Positions 54,573 to 64,000 of a DNA stretch of 64,000 nucleotides are shown one piece after another. The DNA lies in assembly GCA_002211745.1 (NCBI GenBank), contig CP022114.1, forward strand, positions 3,752,645 to 3,816,644, given 5' to 3'. Position 1 is the stretch's first letter; the number at the start of each line of letters is the position of its first letter. The notes beneath the pieces are model-generated. The model did no database searches, was not told the DNA's origin, and worked only from the letters and a program-made list of their open reading frames with translations. The DNA comes from Kluyvera genomosp. 3 (GTDB lineage Bacteria; Pseudomonadota; Gammaproteobacteria; Enterobacterales; Enterobacteriaceae). Position numbers and translations under genes: made by a program.

Positions 54573-54907
54573 TTACTTTTTCTTCAGACAGGTACTCATA
54601 AAGGTTTTACGCTCGTCGCCCTTCAGGGTCTTCTGAGCGGCCTGCGCGTTACAATCCTTCATTTTTTGCTGCTGCGGCGTTAACGCTTTGCCGTCTGCGG
54701 TCGCCCCTTCCCCTTTCAGACAGCTGCTCATATAGGTTTTGCGCTCATCCCCTTCAGGGTTTTAGCCGTCGCCTGCTGATTGCAGCTACTCATCCGCTGT
54801 TGCTGCGGCGTCAGGGTCTTCTCCGGTGCGGCAGCCGTCGTCGCCGCAGACACGGCGCTGGCCGCAAACACGCCACACAGTAGGGTAATCAGTAATGTTG
54901 TTTTCAT
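54573..54907 (-). CDS. psiF: PsiF, phosphate-starvation-inducible protein, one frameshift
   Basis: Small secreted protein of unknown function, downstream of phoA as in E. coli. Signal peptide of about 22 residues (KTTLLITLLCGVFAASAVSA), then two copies of a module: LTPQQQRM-x-x-CN-x-QA, followed by LKGDERKTYMSSCLK in copy 1 and LKGDERKTFMSTCLK in copy 2. Each has a Cys pair. A missing G near 54752 restores 111 aa. Stop to phoA order is phoA-psiF on the minus strand, so it should follow phosphate control by the phoA promoter. Confidence 0.9.
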
Positions 54908-55006
54908 TGCACCATCCTTTTGTGAGTAGAACTCTGTAAGTCTGGTCGCTGGCAGGAATTTTACCAGGCCGGCAGCGAATTATATGCCGCCGGTCTGGTC
55001 GGGAGA

Positions 55007-56416
55007 TTACAGCCCCAACGCGGCTTTCATGGTGTAGTAGAGATCAGTCTGGTCGGTCAGGCCCACTACGTTAGCGGCATGCGGGCCGTAGGCAGCGATA
55101 CGCAGCTGGGTGCCAGTATGCTCCATTGACTCCTCTTCCGAGTTACCGTAGCTCATCACCATCACTGACCCATCTTTGGTATTCAACGCCTGCGTCAGGC
55201 CCGGCGCTTTGGTTTCCGGTGGAATAATCTGGCTGGCGTGCGCGTGGTCAGCGGTAACGATCACCAGGGTATTGCCGTCTTTTTTCGCAAATTCCAGCGC
55301 TTTTTGTACCGCTTCATCCAGATCGACCGTTTCGCCAATCTGGCCGCACGGATTCGCCGCGTGATCCTGTTTATCGATCGACGCCCCTTCAACCTGCAGG
55401 AAAAAGCCTTTTTCGTTGGCGCTCAACAGGGAGATGGCTTTGTCGGTCATCTGCGCCAGAGTCGGCACGCTGGCATCACGTTTCGGGTTCGGCGTACAGG
55501 TCACCGCTGGCTTATCCAGGTTGCCATGATAAGAGGCCTTCGGCCCTTCCCAACGAACCGGCATATTGCCGTCAGAGAACAGCCCCAGCAACGGTTTGTC
55601 CTGGTTAGCCTGAGTAATCGCCGCCAGCGTGGTGGCGTTATCCACTAGCTGATAGCCGCGCGCCTGCGCCTGCTCACGCAGGGTTTTACCCTGCCATTCA
55701 CCCGCTGTCGCAGTTTCGGCGAAGGTTTTTGCGCCGCCGCCCAGCGTCACGTCTGCGCGGGCATTCAGCAGCTGTTCGGTAATGGACCCTTTACCGCCTT
55801 TTTCCAGCGCGTTGGTTGGGCATTTTTCGCTGGTCACGCTCGGGCCGTAACACTTACGCGAAGTGACATGAGAAATCTGCGCCGCAGGGGTCGCATCCTG
55901 CAATTCGGCGGTAGACACGTTACCGGTCGCCAGGCCGGCCGCTTTCGCCAGCTCAAGAATCGTCTGGTGATCTTTTTCATGGATATCGACGCCCAGCGCG
56001 CCGTTATAGGTTTTCACGCCGGTACTCCATGCGGTGGCCGACGCGGCGGAGTCAGTCACGTAGTCCGGCTTACCGGTCTTTTTGTTCAGCGCATAATGGG
56101 TGTACTGGCCGGTTAACGGCAGCGCGTCAATACCTTTAAAATAACCGCCCGCGCCTTCCGCGTAGTTACGCGCGGCGGTAATTTCAGAGTCGCCCATCCC
56201 ATCGCCAATCAGCAAAATAACGTTTTTGGCCTGTTTATTATTTAAGGAGGCGCGAATCGCATCGGTTTGATCGGCAGATAAACGGCGAGCACCGCCTGGC
56301 TGGGTGATATCCCCTTGCGCGGCGCGGTTATCGAGAACAGCGGTAGAGGTCTCCGCGTGAACGGTAGGCAGACCCAGCAGAGGTAATAATGCGGCAACGA
56401 TAGCACGGTATTTCAC
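55007..56416 (-). CDS. phoA: Alkaline phosphatase
   Basis: Intact, 469 aa (E. coli 471). Periplasmic zinc/magnesium phosphomonoesterase with a 21-residue signal peptide (ending VHA), metal-ligand region [19 protein letters not shown], nucleophile Ser in [12 protein letters not shown], and [10 protein letters not shown] with zinc ligands. Both disulfide pairs are present (RKCYGP/EKCPT and TCTPN/NPCGQ). A Pho box lies upstream; psiF follows 99 bases downstream. Confidence 0.97.
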   Translation of the reverse strand: MKYRAIVAALLPLLGLPTVHAETSTAVLDNRAAQGDITQPGGARRLSADQTDAIRASLNNKQAKNVILLIGDGMGDSEITAARNYAEGAGGYFKGIDALPLTGQYTHYALNKKTGKPDYVTDSAASATAWSTGVKTYNGALGVDIHEKDHQTILELAKAAGLATGNVSTAELQDATPAAQISHVTSRKCYGPSVTSEKCPTNALEKGGKGSITEQLLNARADVTLGGGAKTFAETATAGEWQGKTLREQAQARGYQLVDNATTLAAITQANQDKPLLGLFSDGNMPVRWEGPKASYHGNLDKPAVTCTPNPKRDASVPTLAQMTDKAISLLSANEKGFFLQVEGASIDKQDHAANPCGQIGETVDLDEAVQKALEFAKKDGNTLVIVTADHAHASQIIPPETKAPGLTQALNTKDGSVMVMSYGNSEEESMEHTGTQLRIAAYGPHAANVVGLTDQTDLYYTMKAALGL

Positions 56417-56461
56417 GTTAGTTTCTCCATGTATAAATACTTAAAAAAAGAAAACATGGAG

Positions 56462-56495
56462 ACTGTAAGAAAAGAGCGTGACAGTTTAATGACAG
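56462..56495 (-). promoter_or_regulatory. phoA promoter with Pho box
   Basis: The minus strand carries CTGTCATTAAACTGTCAC (56478-56495), a near-perfect Pho box, followed by a TACAGT -10 box at 56462-56467. PhoB should activate phoA (and psiF) from here under phosphate starvation. Confidence 0.9.
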
Positions 56496-56516
56496 CGTGA
56501 AATAAGCAAAGACCTA

Positions 56517-56777
56517 CTAATTTTCAGGGGCTAGAAATAACCGTTTAACATGGTTATATAATAATTCGCGATGATGATCGGAAGCATCTTCCGGCGGTGT
56601 AAGCTTATTCAGCGTGGCGGCAATGTGGCTTTCCAGATCGGACTGCGGCTGCTGTTTCATATGCAGTAGCAGCGTAGTCACCACCACTTCCAGCGCATCA
56701 ACCTGAATACGTAGCGCGTTTGCTTCATCTTCCTTTTCGGCTAGTTTTACCAGCAATTCAGCAATGAAATTTTTCAT
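56517..56777 (-). CDS. iraP: IraP, anti-adaptor that stabilises RpoS
   Basis: Intact, 86 aa. The coiled-coil start MKNFIAELLVKLAEKEDEAN and the end LLYNHVKRLF align with E. coli IraP, which binds RssB and blocks RpoS degradation during phosphate starvation. Sequence is diverged in the middle, normal for this small family. It lies just upstream of the phoA promoter on the same strand, as in E. coli. Stress control is by ppGpp in E. coli; nothing specific is visible here. Confidence 0.88.
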   Translation of the reverse strand: MKNFIAELLVKLAEKEDEANALRIQVDALEVVVTTLLLHMKQQPQSDLESHIAATLNKLTPPEDASDHHRELLYNHVKRLFLAPEN

Positions 56778-57077
56778 CGCGCGTTTTCCTTATGGATAGC
56801 GATGGGCTGGATGCAGGCCCTGAAAAAATAAATAGACCGCTAAAACATACGGTTCCATTCCCTTTGGCAAGCAGGAATAGAATTACAATATCCAGACAAT
56901 TCTGCAAGTGAAACCCGCAAAAATATAATCCCATGAATATCATGGAATTAGTTTCATTTTCTGCCAGCGAAACGTTTCTCTCGCATAATAATGCAGGGCC
57001 ATCGAACAAAGTTGAATAACAGTGGAATGAATCGATGGAAATAACGTTGTGCCGCTATTTCCATCGTTACCATGATA
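56778..57077. other. Intergenic region between iraP and the MdtG-like gene
   Basis: AT-rich; should contain the iraP promoter. A 10-bp stem (cgatggaaat 57033-57042 / atttccatcg 57057-57066) lies 12 bases after the transporter stop and may end its transcript. A minus-strand open frame at 56758-57009 has no recognisable protein. Confidence 0.5.
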
Positions 57078-58275
57078 TTACTGGCGAACCGGCTGGGTAC
57101 GGCGGAGCATTACCGCCAGTTGCCATAGGTTAATCAGCACAATCACCGCGGTGGCGATAAATACCCAGCGGAATCCGGCCATTGCGGAAATGGATGCGCC
57201 AATCAGCGGCCCCGCCACATTACCCAGATACATAAACGACTGGTTATAGCCGAATATACGCCCGGTAACGCGCTCGCTAATATATTTGAGCAACAGCGTT
57301 TGTACCGCCGGCAGCATCGCGCCATCGGCGAAGCCAAGAATAAAACGGAGAATGCCAAGCTGAAGCGGGGTGGTCACAAACGACATGGCAAAGAACAGCA
57401 CCACGGCAAAGACCAGCGTGCCCAGCAAAATGCGGGCCGTGCCAATACGGTCCCGAGCTTGCCCAGCCTTGGTGCGGAAATCAGCGCCGATACGCCGGGC
57501 ACAGCGGCAATCATGCCGCTTAAGAAGGCAATGTTAGTGCTATCCGGCGACATCGATTTAATAAACAGCGCCAGAATTGGGCTAATCGAGCCGTTACACA
57601 GCTGAATCACCATCGTCGTCACAAACAGGCTGATCACCAGCCCGGATACGGCAGTGAGGCAAATACCGCCTTACCGCTCAGCTTCTCGCCTTTTTCCAGC
57701 ACCGGGCGGGAGCCCTCTTTGATTAAAAACAGCGTCACCAGGAAGCTCACCATCAGCAGGAATGCGGTGATAAAGAACACCATTCGCAGCCCTACATGGT
57801 CAGCCAGAAAACCGCCGAGCAGCGGCCCGCCGATCACGCCGGTGATCTGCGCCGTCGAGAGGGTGCTGAGCGCCCAGCCGCTGCGCTCACGCGGCACCTG
57901 CGAGGCCACAAGGGCCATTGCGTTAGGAATATAGCCGGACGTTAAGCCCATAATGGCGCGCAGGAAAAAGAGCTGCCAGACGTTGGTGGCGAAGGCCTGC
58001 AGGAGAATCGCCACCGCCATCCCAAGCGATGCGCGCAGCAGCATTAACTTGCGGCCTTTACGGTCCGCGAGGCTTCCCCACATTGGCGAAACGATCGCCG
58101 AAACCAGAAAGGTGACGCTGAAGGTCAAGCCTGACCACATGGACAGCGATTCGTGCGAGGTGACGCCAAGCTGCGCCACATAAAGCGGTAAAAAAGGCAA
58201 AATCTGGCTAATCGCTAGCCCGGTGAAAAAACAGCCGAACCAGACGGAAATAAGGTTAACCTTCCAGGATTCCAT
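57078..58275 (-). CDS. MdtG-like MFS multidrug efflux transporter, two frameshifts
   Basis: Twelve-helix DHA1 drug:H+ antiporter. Homology to E. coli MdtG (YceE) runs throughout: [40 protein letters not shown] (motif A), [21 protein letters not shown] (motif C) and [23 protein letters not shown]. Missing bases near 57648 and 57452 restore 399 aa. ATG at 58275; a TTG at 58308 would add 11 residues and match E. coli MdtG length better, but neither has a good ribosome site. E. coli mdtG lies elsewhere, so this is a paralogue or transferred copy. Divergent from ddlA. Confidence 0.85.
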
Positions 58276-58552
58276 AACGACGCGTTTGACTTCAATTGAC
58301 GGGAACAAGTTGTCAGGTTAGCAACTCGCTTCTCTCGCCGTATTGTCAGAGATGCTCAATCGATAACTTCAGGATTTTATCAGTCAACAAACGCATTTTT
58401 GTGATACATATCACGATGAAAATGCAGAACATTAGTGACTTATGCTTAGCACCTGAAGATGATTTGCGCGGAACGATATGGAAAAGGCAGATAGCCCGCA
58501 TCGCCCGTGGTATGTTATGTGCTTTGCGTTTTGGAATGGATGGATTGAGAGA

Positions 58553-59649
58553 ATGGCAAAGTTGCGGGTTGGGATTGTTTTTGGCGGCAAATCGGCGGAG
58601 CACGAAGTCTCCCTACAGTCCGCGAAGAATATTGTTGAAGCGATTGATAAAACGCGGTTTGACGTGGTGCTGTTAGGCATCGATAAACAGGGCAGTGGCA
58701 CATCAGCGATGCGCAGAACTATCTGCTCAACGCTCAGGACCCCGCCGTATCGCGCTGCGCCCTTCTACGACGACGCTGGCCCATATTCCAGGCCGCGAAC
58801 GCCAGCAGATGATCGACGCCGAAAGCGGCCAACCGCTGGATGCCATTGACGTGATTTTCCCCATTGTGCACGGCACGCTGGGGAAGATGGTTCCCTGCAG
58901 GGGATGCTACGTATGGCAAACCTGCCGTTTGTCGGCTCCGACGTTCTGGGCTCAGCCGCCTGCATGGATAAAGACGTCACCAAGCGTCTGCTGCGCGATG
59001 CCGGCTGTCTATTGCGCCGTTTGTTACCTTGACGCGCCGCAACCGCGACAATTTCACCTTCGACGAGATCAAAGCGAAGCTGGGTCTGCCGCTGTTCGTT
59101 AAGCCTGCGAATCAGGGCTCCTCAGTTGGCGTCAGCAAGGTCAACGATGCGGAGCAGTATGCGAAAGCCGTGGCGTTAGCCTTCGAATTCGACCATAAAG
59201 TCGTGGTGGAACAAGGTATTAAAGGCCGGGAAATCGAATGTGCGGTGCTGGGCAATGACGATCCGCAGGCCAGCACCTGCGGTGAGATCGTGCTGAACAG
59301 CGAGTTCTACGCGTACGATACCAAGTACATTGACGATAATGGCGCGAAGGTGGTGGTTCCTGCAGCGATTCCCGCCGAAGTGAACGATAAAATCCGCCAT
59401 GTCGCGATTGAGGCTTATCAAACGTTAGGCTGTAGCGGTATGGCGCGCGTGGATGTGTTCCTGACTGCCGATAACGACGTGGTGATTAACGAAATCAACA
59501 CCTTGCCTGGCTTCACCAACATCAGCATGTACCCGAAACTGTGGCAGGCCAGCGGTCTGGACTACACATCATTGATTACCCGCTTGATTGAGCTCGCGCT
59601 GGAACGCCATCAGGCCGATAAAGCGCTGAAAACGTCAATGAACGATTAA
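58553..59649 (+). CDS. ddlA: D-alanine--D-alanine ligase A, frameshifted
   Basis: ATP-grasp enzyme making D-Ala-D-Ala for peptidoglycan. [40 protein letters not shown] (interrupted), [31 protein letters not shown], and metal-binding ARVDVFL and [18 protein letters not shown]. Four missing bases (near 58692, 58745, 58885, 59006) restore about 366 aa (E. coli 364). It ends at a GC-rich hairpin facing yaiZ. Confidence 0.94.
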
Positions 59650-59660
59650 GACGTGTCTGC

Positions 59661-59678
59661 GGGCGCGGCAACGCGCCC
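59661..59678. terminator. Hairpin between ddlA and yaiZ
   Basis: Stem gggcgcg / cgcgccc with loop gcaa, between converging genes; no T run. Confidence 0.5.
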
Positions 59679-59695
59679 CGATACATCGTGACCTT

Positions 59696-59890
59696 TTACT
59701 CTTCTCTGCGACGAATAATCAACCCCGCCAGCCAGAAGCTAATCACCCACGTTACCAGCCCCACGGCATAGGTTTGCCAGCCCTTCGCTTCAAAACCCAG
59801 CAGGCCAACAATTCCGTTAAGAATAAAGATAAGACCAATCGCAAATGCGTAGTAGTGCCAGTCGCGGCGGATTTTTACAGGCAGGTTCAT
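59696..59890 (-). CDS. yaiZ: YaiZ, small inner-membrane protein of unknown function
   Basis: Intact, 64 aa, two membrane segments (WHYYAFAIGLIFILNGIVGLL and WQTYAVGLVTWVISFWLAGLII) separated by GFEAKG. Nearly identical to E. coli YaiZ but shorter at the C-terminus (ends RRREE). ATG at 59890 aligns with E. coli MNLPVKIRRD; an upstream ATG adds unrelated residues. Confidence 0.9.
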   Translation of the reverse strand: MNLPVKIRRDWHYYAFAIGLIFILNGIVGLLGFEAKGWQTYAVGLVTWVISFWLAGLIIRRREE

Positions 59891-60139
59891 AGCGGCTCCA
59901 TCACAAAGAAAGCAGGATGCCATAAACCCGCGACAACGTCTGTGGTGTGAACGGCAATTAGCGAATGTTAATGGGATTTAACCTCAAGCTGAAGCGGGAA
60001 ATGCGTAAATCGGACAGCAAAACCAGGAATATTCTGGCTCAAAATTTACCATAAATCCGATATTGACAATTCCTATCTACTGCCACACTCACCCCAGTAA
60101 CACGCAATCATCCGTCTTCACGTGATCCTGGAGGTCCCA

Positions 60140-60442
60140 ATGACAGATTTTACCTTGTCAAAACTCATGTTCAGTGGGAAGAAAAAGGCGTCCTCCGCGT
60201 CAGGCAACCTCGCGTACGCGCTTTTCGTCCTGCTGTGCTTTTCAGTTGGGGCGCAACTGCTATCGCTGGTGTTGCACGCTCCAGGTATCTATGAGCACCT
60301 GATGCAGATTCAGGACAGCGGCCGTCCGCGCGTGGAAATTGGCCTCGGCGTGAGTACGCTGTTTGGCCTGGTGCCCTTCCTCGCAGGCTGCGCCATCCTT
60401 GGCGTGGTTTCCCTGGTGCGCCGCCTGCGTCATCACGATTAA
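60140..60442 (+). CDS. yaiY: YaiY, small inner-membrane protein of unknown function
   Basis: Intact, 100 aa. Two membrane segments (about 23-47 and 77-97) around a conserved periplasmic-side stretch, [22 protein letters not shown]. It aligns with E. coli YaiY (102 aa). ATG at 60140 follows GGAGGT; an in-frame GTG at 60122 is upstream of the site. Its stop overlaps the converging yaiW stop by 4 bases. Confidence 0.92.
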   Translation: MTDFTLSKLMFSGKKKASSASGNLAYALFVLLCFSVGAQLLSLVLHAPGIYEHLMQIQDSGRPRVEIGLGVSTLFGLVPFLAGCAILGVVSLVRRLRHHD

Positions 60443-61541
60443 TTCAGCGCCATGCATTTGGCCCGGCGCTCATCAACCCGTTTAGCAAACCACGCCGTGG
60501 TTAACTGACGGTTATTTTCGGGCTCTCCAGCTGAATCCCCGGCAGCATCTCGCGGCCAGCGGTTTACCCGCTTTTTGCTCGGCAATTTTATACACCCTTT
60601 GTACAACGCGGTGTTTTCAAACGCCTGGCTGTCGCCTTTTTGTAGCTGACGGTGAATTTCAGCGTTGCTCAGCGACAGCTTGTCCGCCAGTTTCCTGACC
60701 GCTTTCTCCGTGCTGCCCGGCTCATCGCTGCCGTAAAGAATAACGTCGCCATCCAGCGCCAGTTTCACGCCGGTGGCTTTACTGACCGCATTCTGGAAAG
60801 CCGCATTACGGCTGGCGTACCAACCGGCATTAAAGTCGGCATAGCGATAAACAGGCGCCGTGTAGCTCGCCGGGTAGTTCAGCAGATGATAGGTGCCGAA
60901 CCACAGGCCGCCGCGCAACGAGAACACCTCCTGGCGGACGGTACCCTCCATCTTCCACGGATAGTTATCCTGATGCTGTTCGGCAAAGGCGATGCTGACC
61001 TGCATCGGCCCACCGGTGTGGACCGGGTTAAGCGAGCCAAACAGCTTCTGCCCCATCGGCACCATGCCGATAAAGTCGTCGAATATCGCACTCAGCTGTT
61101 TTTCGGTTTTCACGTTATCCAGCCGTTCGCTGTAGCTTTTACCGTTGGGCGAGTTGATTTTCAGCGCGGTGTGCACCAGGAAAACCGGGATATGCATCTT
61201 CTCCGCCCGGCGGTCGATCTCCTGCCAGGCGATTTTGCTCAGATTAGGTACCGACGGTCGGATTGGTAGTTCGACTCCTGTTGCGCGACCGCCAGCACCG
61301 AACAGATATTCTCTTCCGTCGGCGCCAGCTTCTGGCTCTCGAAAGTCTTCGCCAGCGCCTGCGCCCAGGCGTCTCTGTCCTTCACGCTGGCGGGCATTTT
61401 TTGCCGCACTACGCTTGCCACATCGACCGGTTTTTCGCCCTCTTTCAGCTGCGGTGCCTGCTGGCTGGTACAGGCGCTTAACAGCGCGGCGGCCAGCAGG
61501 GTCAGGGCAAACGAACGGTAACGCGTTGTGGCTATAGCCAT
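60439..61541 (-). CDS. yaiW: YaiW, outer-membrane lipoprotein linked to SbmA, frameshifted
   Basis: Lipoprotein with signal peptide and lipobox LLSAC; then [58 protein letters not shown] and [35 protein letters not shown]. The domain is DUF1615. E. coli YaiW is a surface-exposed lipoprotein that with SbmA aids uptake of proline-rich peptides. Breaks near 61255 and at several sites between 60600 and 60530; about 366 aa restored. It follows sbmA by 31 bases. Confidence 0.92.
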
Positions 61542-61572
61542 GGGCTATCCTTATCAAAAATAAACGGTTTTC

Positions 61573-62796
61573 TTAACTTTGCGGCTGAACGATTTCATCC
61601 GGCAGATCTTTGTTATCCAGCTCTCGTTCGAAGCTGCGCAGACGTTTGTAGATAGACATCAGTTCCACCAGCGTGGTCCAGGAGCTGATCAGATACTGGA
61701 ACGATCCCCGTACCTGACCGAAAACGTTGGTTATCTGCGTCATCAGACCGAGCGTAATCGTACCGGCAACAATCGACGGAAACAGCAGGAACAAACCGAA
61801 AACGTTGTCCACTTGCAGGTACAGAATACGGGCGATGTTGAAGTACATGTAGTGGAAATAAAGGCGGAAATAGTTACGGCGCACCGCGCTGAACAGCTCA
61901 CGTACGGTCGGCGGCGTGGCGCGCGTGGCATCATCTTCACCGTAGACCAACTCCTTACGGTAGGCGGCTTCAACGCGCTGGTTTTTAAAGTTCAGCCCCG
62001 GCAGCTTGATCCCCACCACCGCCAGCAGCCCGGTCCCCATCAGCGACCAGACGATAGCCGCAATCACCAGACCGTACGGCACGTGGCCGATAATCGGCAG
62101 ATTCGGCACGTGCGCGGAGAGCGATACCAGCACCGGCAGGAAGGCTATCAGGGTCATGATGGCGTTAATAAAGCTGGTGCCCATATCTTCCAGCGTTGAC
62201 GCGAAGCGCATGGTATCTTCCTGCACACGCTGCGCCGCCCCTTCGATATGGCGCAGGCGTTGCCAGTTTGCCATGTAATAGTCGTTCATCGCCGAACGCC
62301 AGCGGAAAACGTAATGGCTGACAAAGAAGTTATTCAGGACGCCTATTACCACCGCGATAAGCGCGATGCCGAGGAAAATGCCGATTTCCTGGTAGAACTG
62401 GTTAATCGATACTTTGTTTGGTGAGGCCAACGCCGTTTGAATGAGGTCATAAAAGGGTGCATACCAGGCGTTGATCGCTACGCCCACTTCCACCATAAAC
62501 CAGGTGACAAAAATAATCAGCGCCGTGCCGAGAATCGACCAGTACTGCCAGCGGTGCGGGCTGCGGATAAACCAGTAGCCAGCAAATAGCCCGACGCACA
62601 CCAGATAGTAGGCATAAAACACCAGGTAGTTCAGCGACCAGAAACGCGCCGCGCTAATCGGCACATCATTGCTCGCGCCGGTCAGGCGCAGCAGCCAGCT
62701 ACCGCCGCCCACCTGCCAGAAAATCACCGCGACCATTGCCCAAATAAACGCCGAGAGAAAAAAGGGACCCGGCTTAGGGAAAAAAGACTTAAACAT
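61573..62796 (-). CDS. sbmA: SbmA/BacA peptide transporter
   Basis: Intact, 407 aa. Inner-membrane proton-driven importer of microcin B17, J25, bleomycin and proline-rich peptides. About eight membrane segments; conserved [25 protein letters not shown] and the cytoplasmic [32 protein letters not shown], and the glutamate-rich C-terminal helix of the SbmA family. First gene of sbmA-yaiW, divergent from ampH. Confidence 0.97.
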   Translation of the reverse strand: MFKSFFPKPGPFFLSAFIWAMVAVIFWQVGGGSWLLRLTGASNDVPISAARFWSLNYLVFYAYYLVCVGLFAGYWFIRSPHRWQYWSILGTALIIFVTWFMVEVGVAINAWYAPFYDLIQTALASPNKVSINQFYQEIGIFLGIALIAVVIGVLNNFFVSHYVFRWRSAMNDYYMANWQRLRHIEGAAQRVQEDTMRFASTLEDMGTSFINAIMTLIAFLPVLVSLSAHVPNLPIIGHVPYGLVIAAIVWSLMGTGLLAVVGIKLPGLNFKNQRVEAAYRKELVYGEDDATRATPPTVRELFSAVRRNYFRLYFHYMYFNIARILYLQVDNVFGLFLLFPSIVAGTITLGLMTQITNVFGQVRGSFQYLISSWTTLVELMSIYKRLRSFERELDNKDLPDEIVQPQS

Positions 62797-63118
62797 CGTA
62801 CTCTCCTGCTAACTTCTTATGATTCTGCGTTGTGCTGTGACAACAGAATACCGCCACGGATCGTTTTTACCGTAAAGAGGTATTAGGCAATGTAACTGTG
62901 CAATCAGACCGAAAAATACCGCCAGAGTTCGCAGGCGGTCCACGTCTCTATCATACGCGTCGGATCACAAAAGCGCGTATCCACATCGCGGAATAATCAT
63001 CGCGTTTACGCTCGGTTACGTTTTTCCCGCTATCATACCGTTTAATGGCGCTGTGCCTGATGCCGATTCGATGTATTTTTAGTATAAATACGCATTACTC
63101 TCCCATTTCAATTCATGG
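62797..63118. other. Divergent promoter region sbmA/ampH
   Basis: 322 bases with no gene. It must hold both promoters; I see no convincing sigma-E or other site by eye. The 5' side of ampH (63070-63118) is AT-rich. Confidence 0.5.
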
Positions 63119-64000
63119 ATGCTTCCGTTGAAACGTAGTCTGCTTTTTTCTGCCGCGCTGTGCGTGGCGTCATTGACCTCGGTGCAGGCAGCTCAGCCAC
63201 AGCCGATTACCGCGCCCGCGTTTGCGTCCGATATTGTTGACCGATACGCTAACCATATCTTTTACGGGAGTGGCGCGACCGGCATGGCCCTGGTGGTGAT
63301 CGACGGCAACCAGCGCGTGTTCCGCAGCTTTGGCGAAACCCGTCCGGGCAACAACGTGCATCCGCAGCTTGACTCGGTGATTCGTATCGCCTCGCTGACG
63401 AAGCTGATGACCAGCGAAATGCTGGTGAAACTGCTCGACCAGGGCGTGGTGAAGCTCGACGACCCGCTGAGTAAATATGCACCGTCGGGCGCGAGCGTCC
63501 CGACCTACAACGGCACGCCAATTCGCTTAGTGAACCTGGCAACGCATACCAGCTCTCTGCCGCGCGAGCAGCCGGGCGGCGCGGCGCATCGTCCGGTCTT
63601 CGTCTGGCCGACTCAGTCGCAGCGCTGGAACTATCTATCAACGGCAAAACTGCACGCCGCGCCGGGCTCGCAGGCCAGCTACTCTAACCTGGCCTTCGAC
63701 CTGCTGGCCGACGCGCTGGGCAACGCCGCGCACAAACCCTATCCACAGCTGTTTGAAGAGCAGATCGCGCGCCCGCTGGCATGAAAGACACCACGTTTAC
63801 GCCATCGCCGGACCAGTGTGGCCGCCTGATGGTGGCGGAGAAAGGGCCAGCCCGTGTAATAACACGCTGGCGGCCATGGGCAGCGGTGGCGTGTACTCTA
63901 CGCCGGGCGATATGATGCGCTGGATGCAGCAGTATCTGTCATCCGATTTCTACCACCGCAGCAGCCAGGCCGACCGGATGCAGACGCTGGTCTACAAGCG
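63119..64000 (+). CDS. ampH: AmpH, D-alanyl-D-alanine carboxypeptidase/endopeptidase (class C beta-lactamase fold), partial and frameshifted
   Basis: Penicillin-binding protein of the AmpC family involved in peptidoglycan recycling. Signal peptide of about 24 residues (ending QAA), SxxK motif in IASLTKLMTSEML, YxN motif in SYSNLAFDLLADAL, and LVNLATHTSSLPREQPGGAAHRPVFVW. Missing bases near 63779 and 63855 join GMKDTTFTPSPDQC and GSGGVYSTPGDMMRWMQQYL. The gene runs off the right edge after about 294 of 385 residues. E. coli starts at the codon equivalent to TTG 63128 (MKRSLLFSA); the ATG at 63119 adds three residues, so the start is uncertain. Confidence 0.94.

Noticed and set aside
56758-57009. 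An 83-codon minus-strand open frame upstream of iraP
   Set aside because: It overlaps the iraP start, has no ribosome site or recognisable similarity, and lies in an AT-rich promoter region.

Overview
The window comes from the chromosome of an enterobacterium. From yajR (9.1 kb) to ampH (right edge) the gene order is the Escherichia coli / Salmonella cyo-to-ampH block read in reverse: yajR, yajQ, panE, yajL, thiI, xseB-ispA-dxs, yajO, pgpA, thiL, nusB, ribE, ribD, nrdR, yajI, tsx, yajD, secF-secD-yajC-tgt-queA, acpH, malZ, proY, brnQ, phoR-phoB, sbcD-sbcC, mak, rdgC, ppnP, aroM, aroL, yaiI, proC, psiF-phoA, iraP, ddlA, yaiZ, yaiY, yaiW-sbmA, ampH. Protein similarity and order fit the family Enterobacteriaceae. 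The differences from E. coli K-12 (no araJ, dgcC or yaiA; a tsaA-type peroxiredoxin after acpH, as in Salmonella; extra accessory genes) suggest a genus such as Enterobacter, Leclercia, Klebsiella or Citrobacter. I cannot name the genus from sequence alone.

Accessory regions: (1) 1-300, a hok/sok type I toxin-antitoxin locus cut by the left edge. (2) 0.3-9.0 kb, a divergent IclR regulator and a seven-gene operon (AroE-like dehydrogenase, two KstD-like flavoproteins around a NIPSNAP protein, xylose-isomerase-like TIM barrel, aromatic-acid MFS transporter, Gfo/Idh/MocA dehydrogenase). It looks like an uptake and ring-oxidation pathway for a hydroaromatic acid and is the best candidate here for an undescribed system. 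(3) 12.7 kb, an SRPBCC gene between yajL and thiI. (4) 25.1-25.3 kb, an ldr/rdl type I toxin-antitoxin locus between tsx and yajD. (5) 32.2-37.2 kb, tsaA with an OxyR-like promoter, then a YtcJ-type amidohydrolase, an ABM-domain membrane protein and a YcaC-like hydrolase divergent from a LysR gene. (6) 57-58.3 kb, an MdtG-like efflux pump between iraP and ddlA.

Reading-frame quality matters for every entry. About 43 genes, many essential in E. coli (dxs, ispA, thiL, ribE, ribD), carry one or more apparent frameshifts. Wherever I rebuilt the frame, the simplest repair was one missing base, usually in a short G or C run, and the repaired genes reach the exact or near-exact length of their E. 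coli orthologues (dxs 620, ispA 299, nusB 139, ribE 156, nrdR 149, secF 323, phoB 229, phoR 431, sbcD 400, aroL 174, proC 269 codons). I therefore treat these as sequencing deletions, not pseudogenes, and annotate whole genes. Lengths quoted as restored assume those bases are put back. E. coli comparisons are from memory of the families, not from a search.

How the parts work together: the core block supplies isoprenoid and thiamine precursors (dxs, ispA, thiI, thiL), riboflavin (ribD, ribE), tRNA queuosine (tgt, queA), the Sec accessory complex (secDF-yajC), phosphate-starvation control (phoBR, phoA-psiF, iraP, with clear Pho boxes before phoB and phoA), DNA-end processing (sbcCD, rdgC) and envelope functions (tsx, sbmA, yaiW, ampH, ddlA). 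No rRNA, tRNA, CRISPR array, insertion sequence or prophage was recognised.
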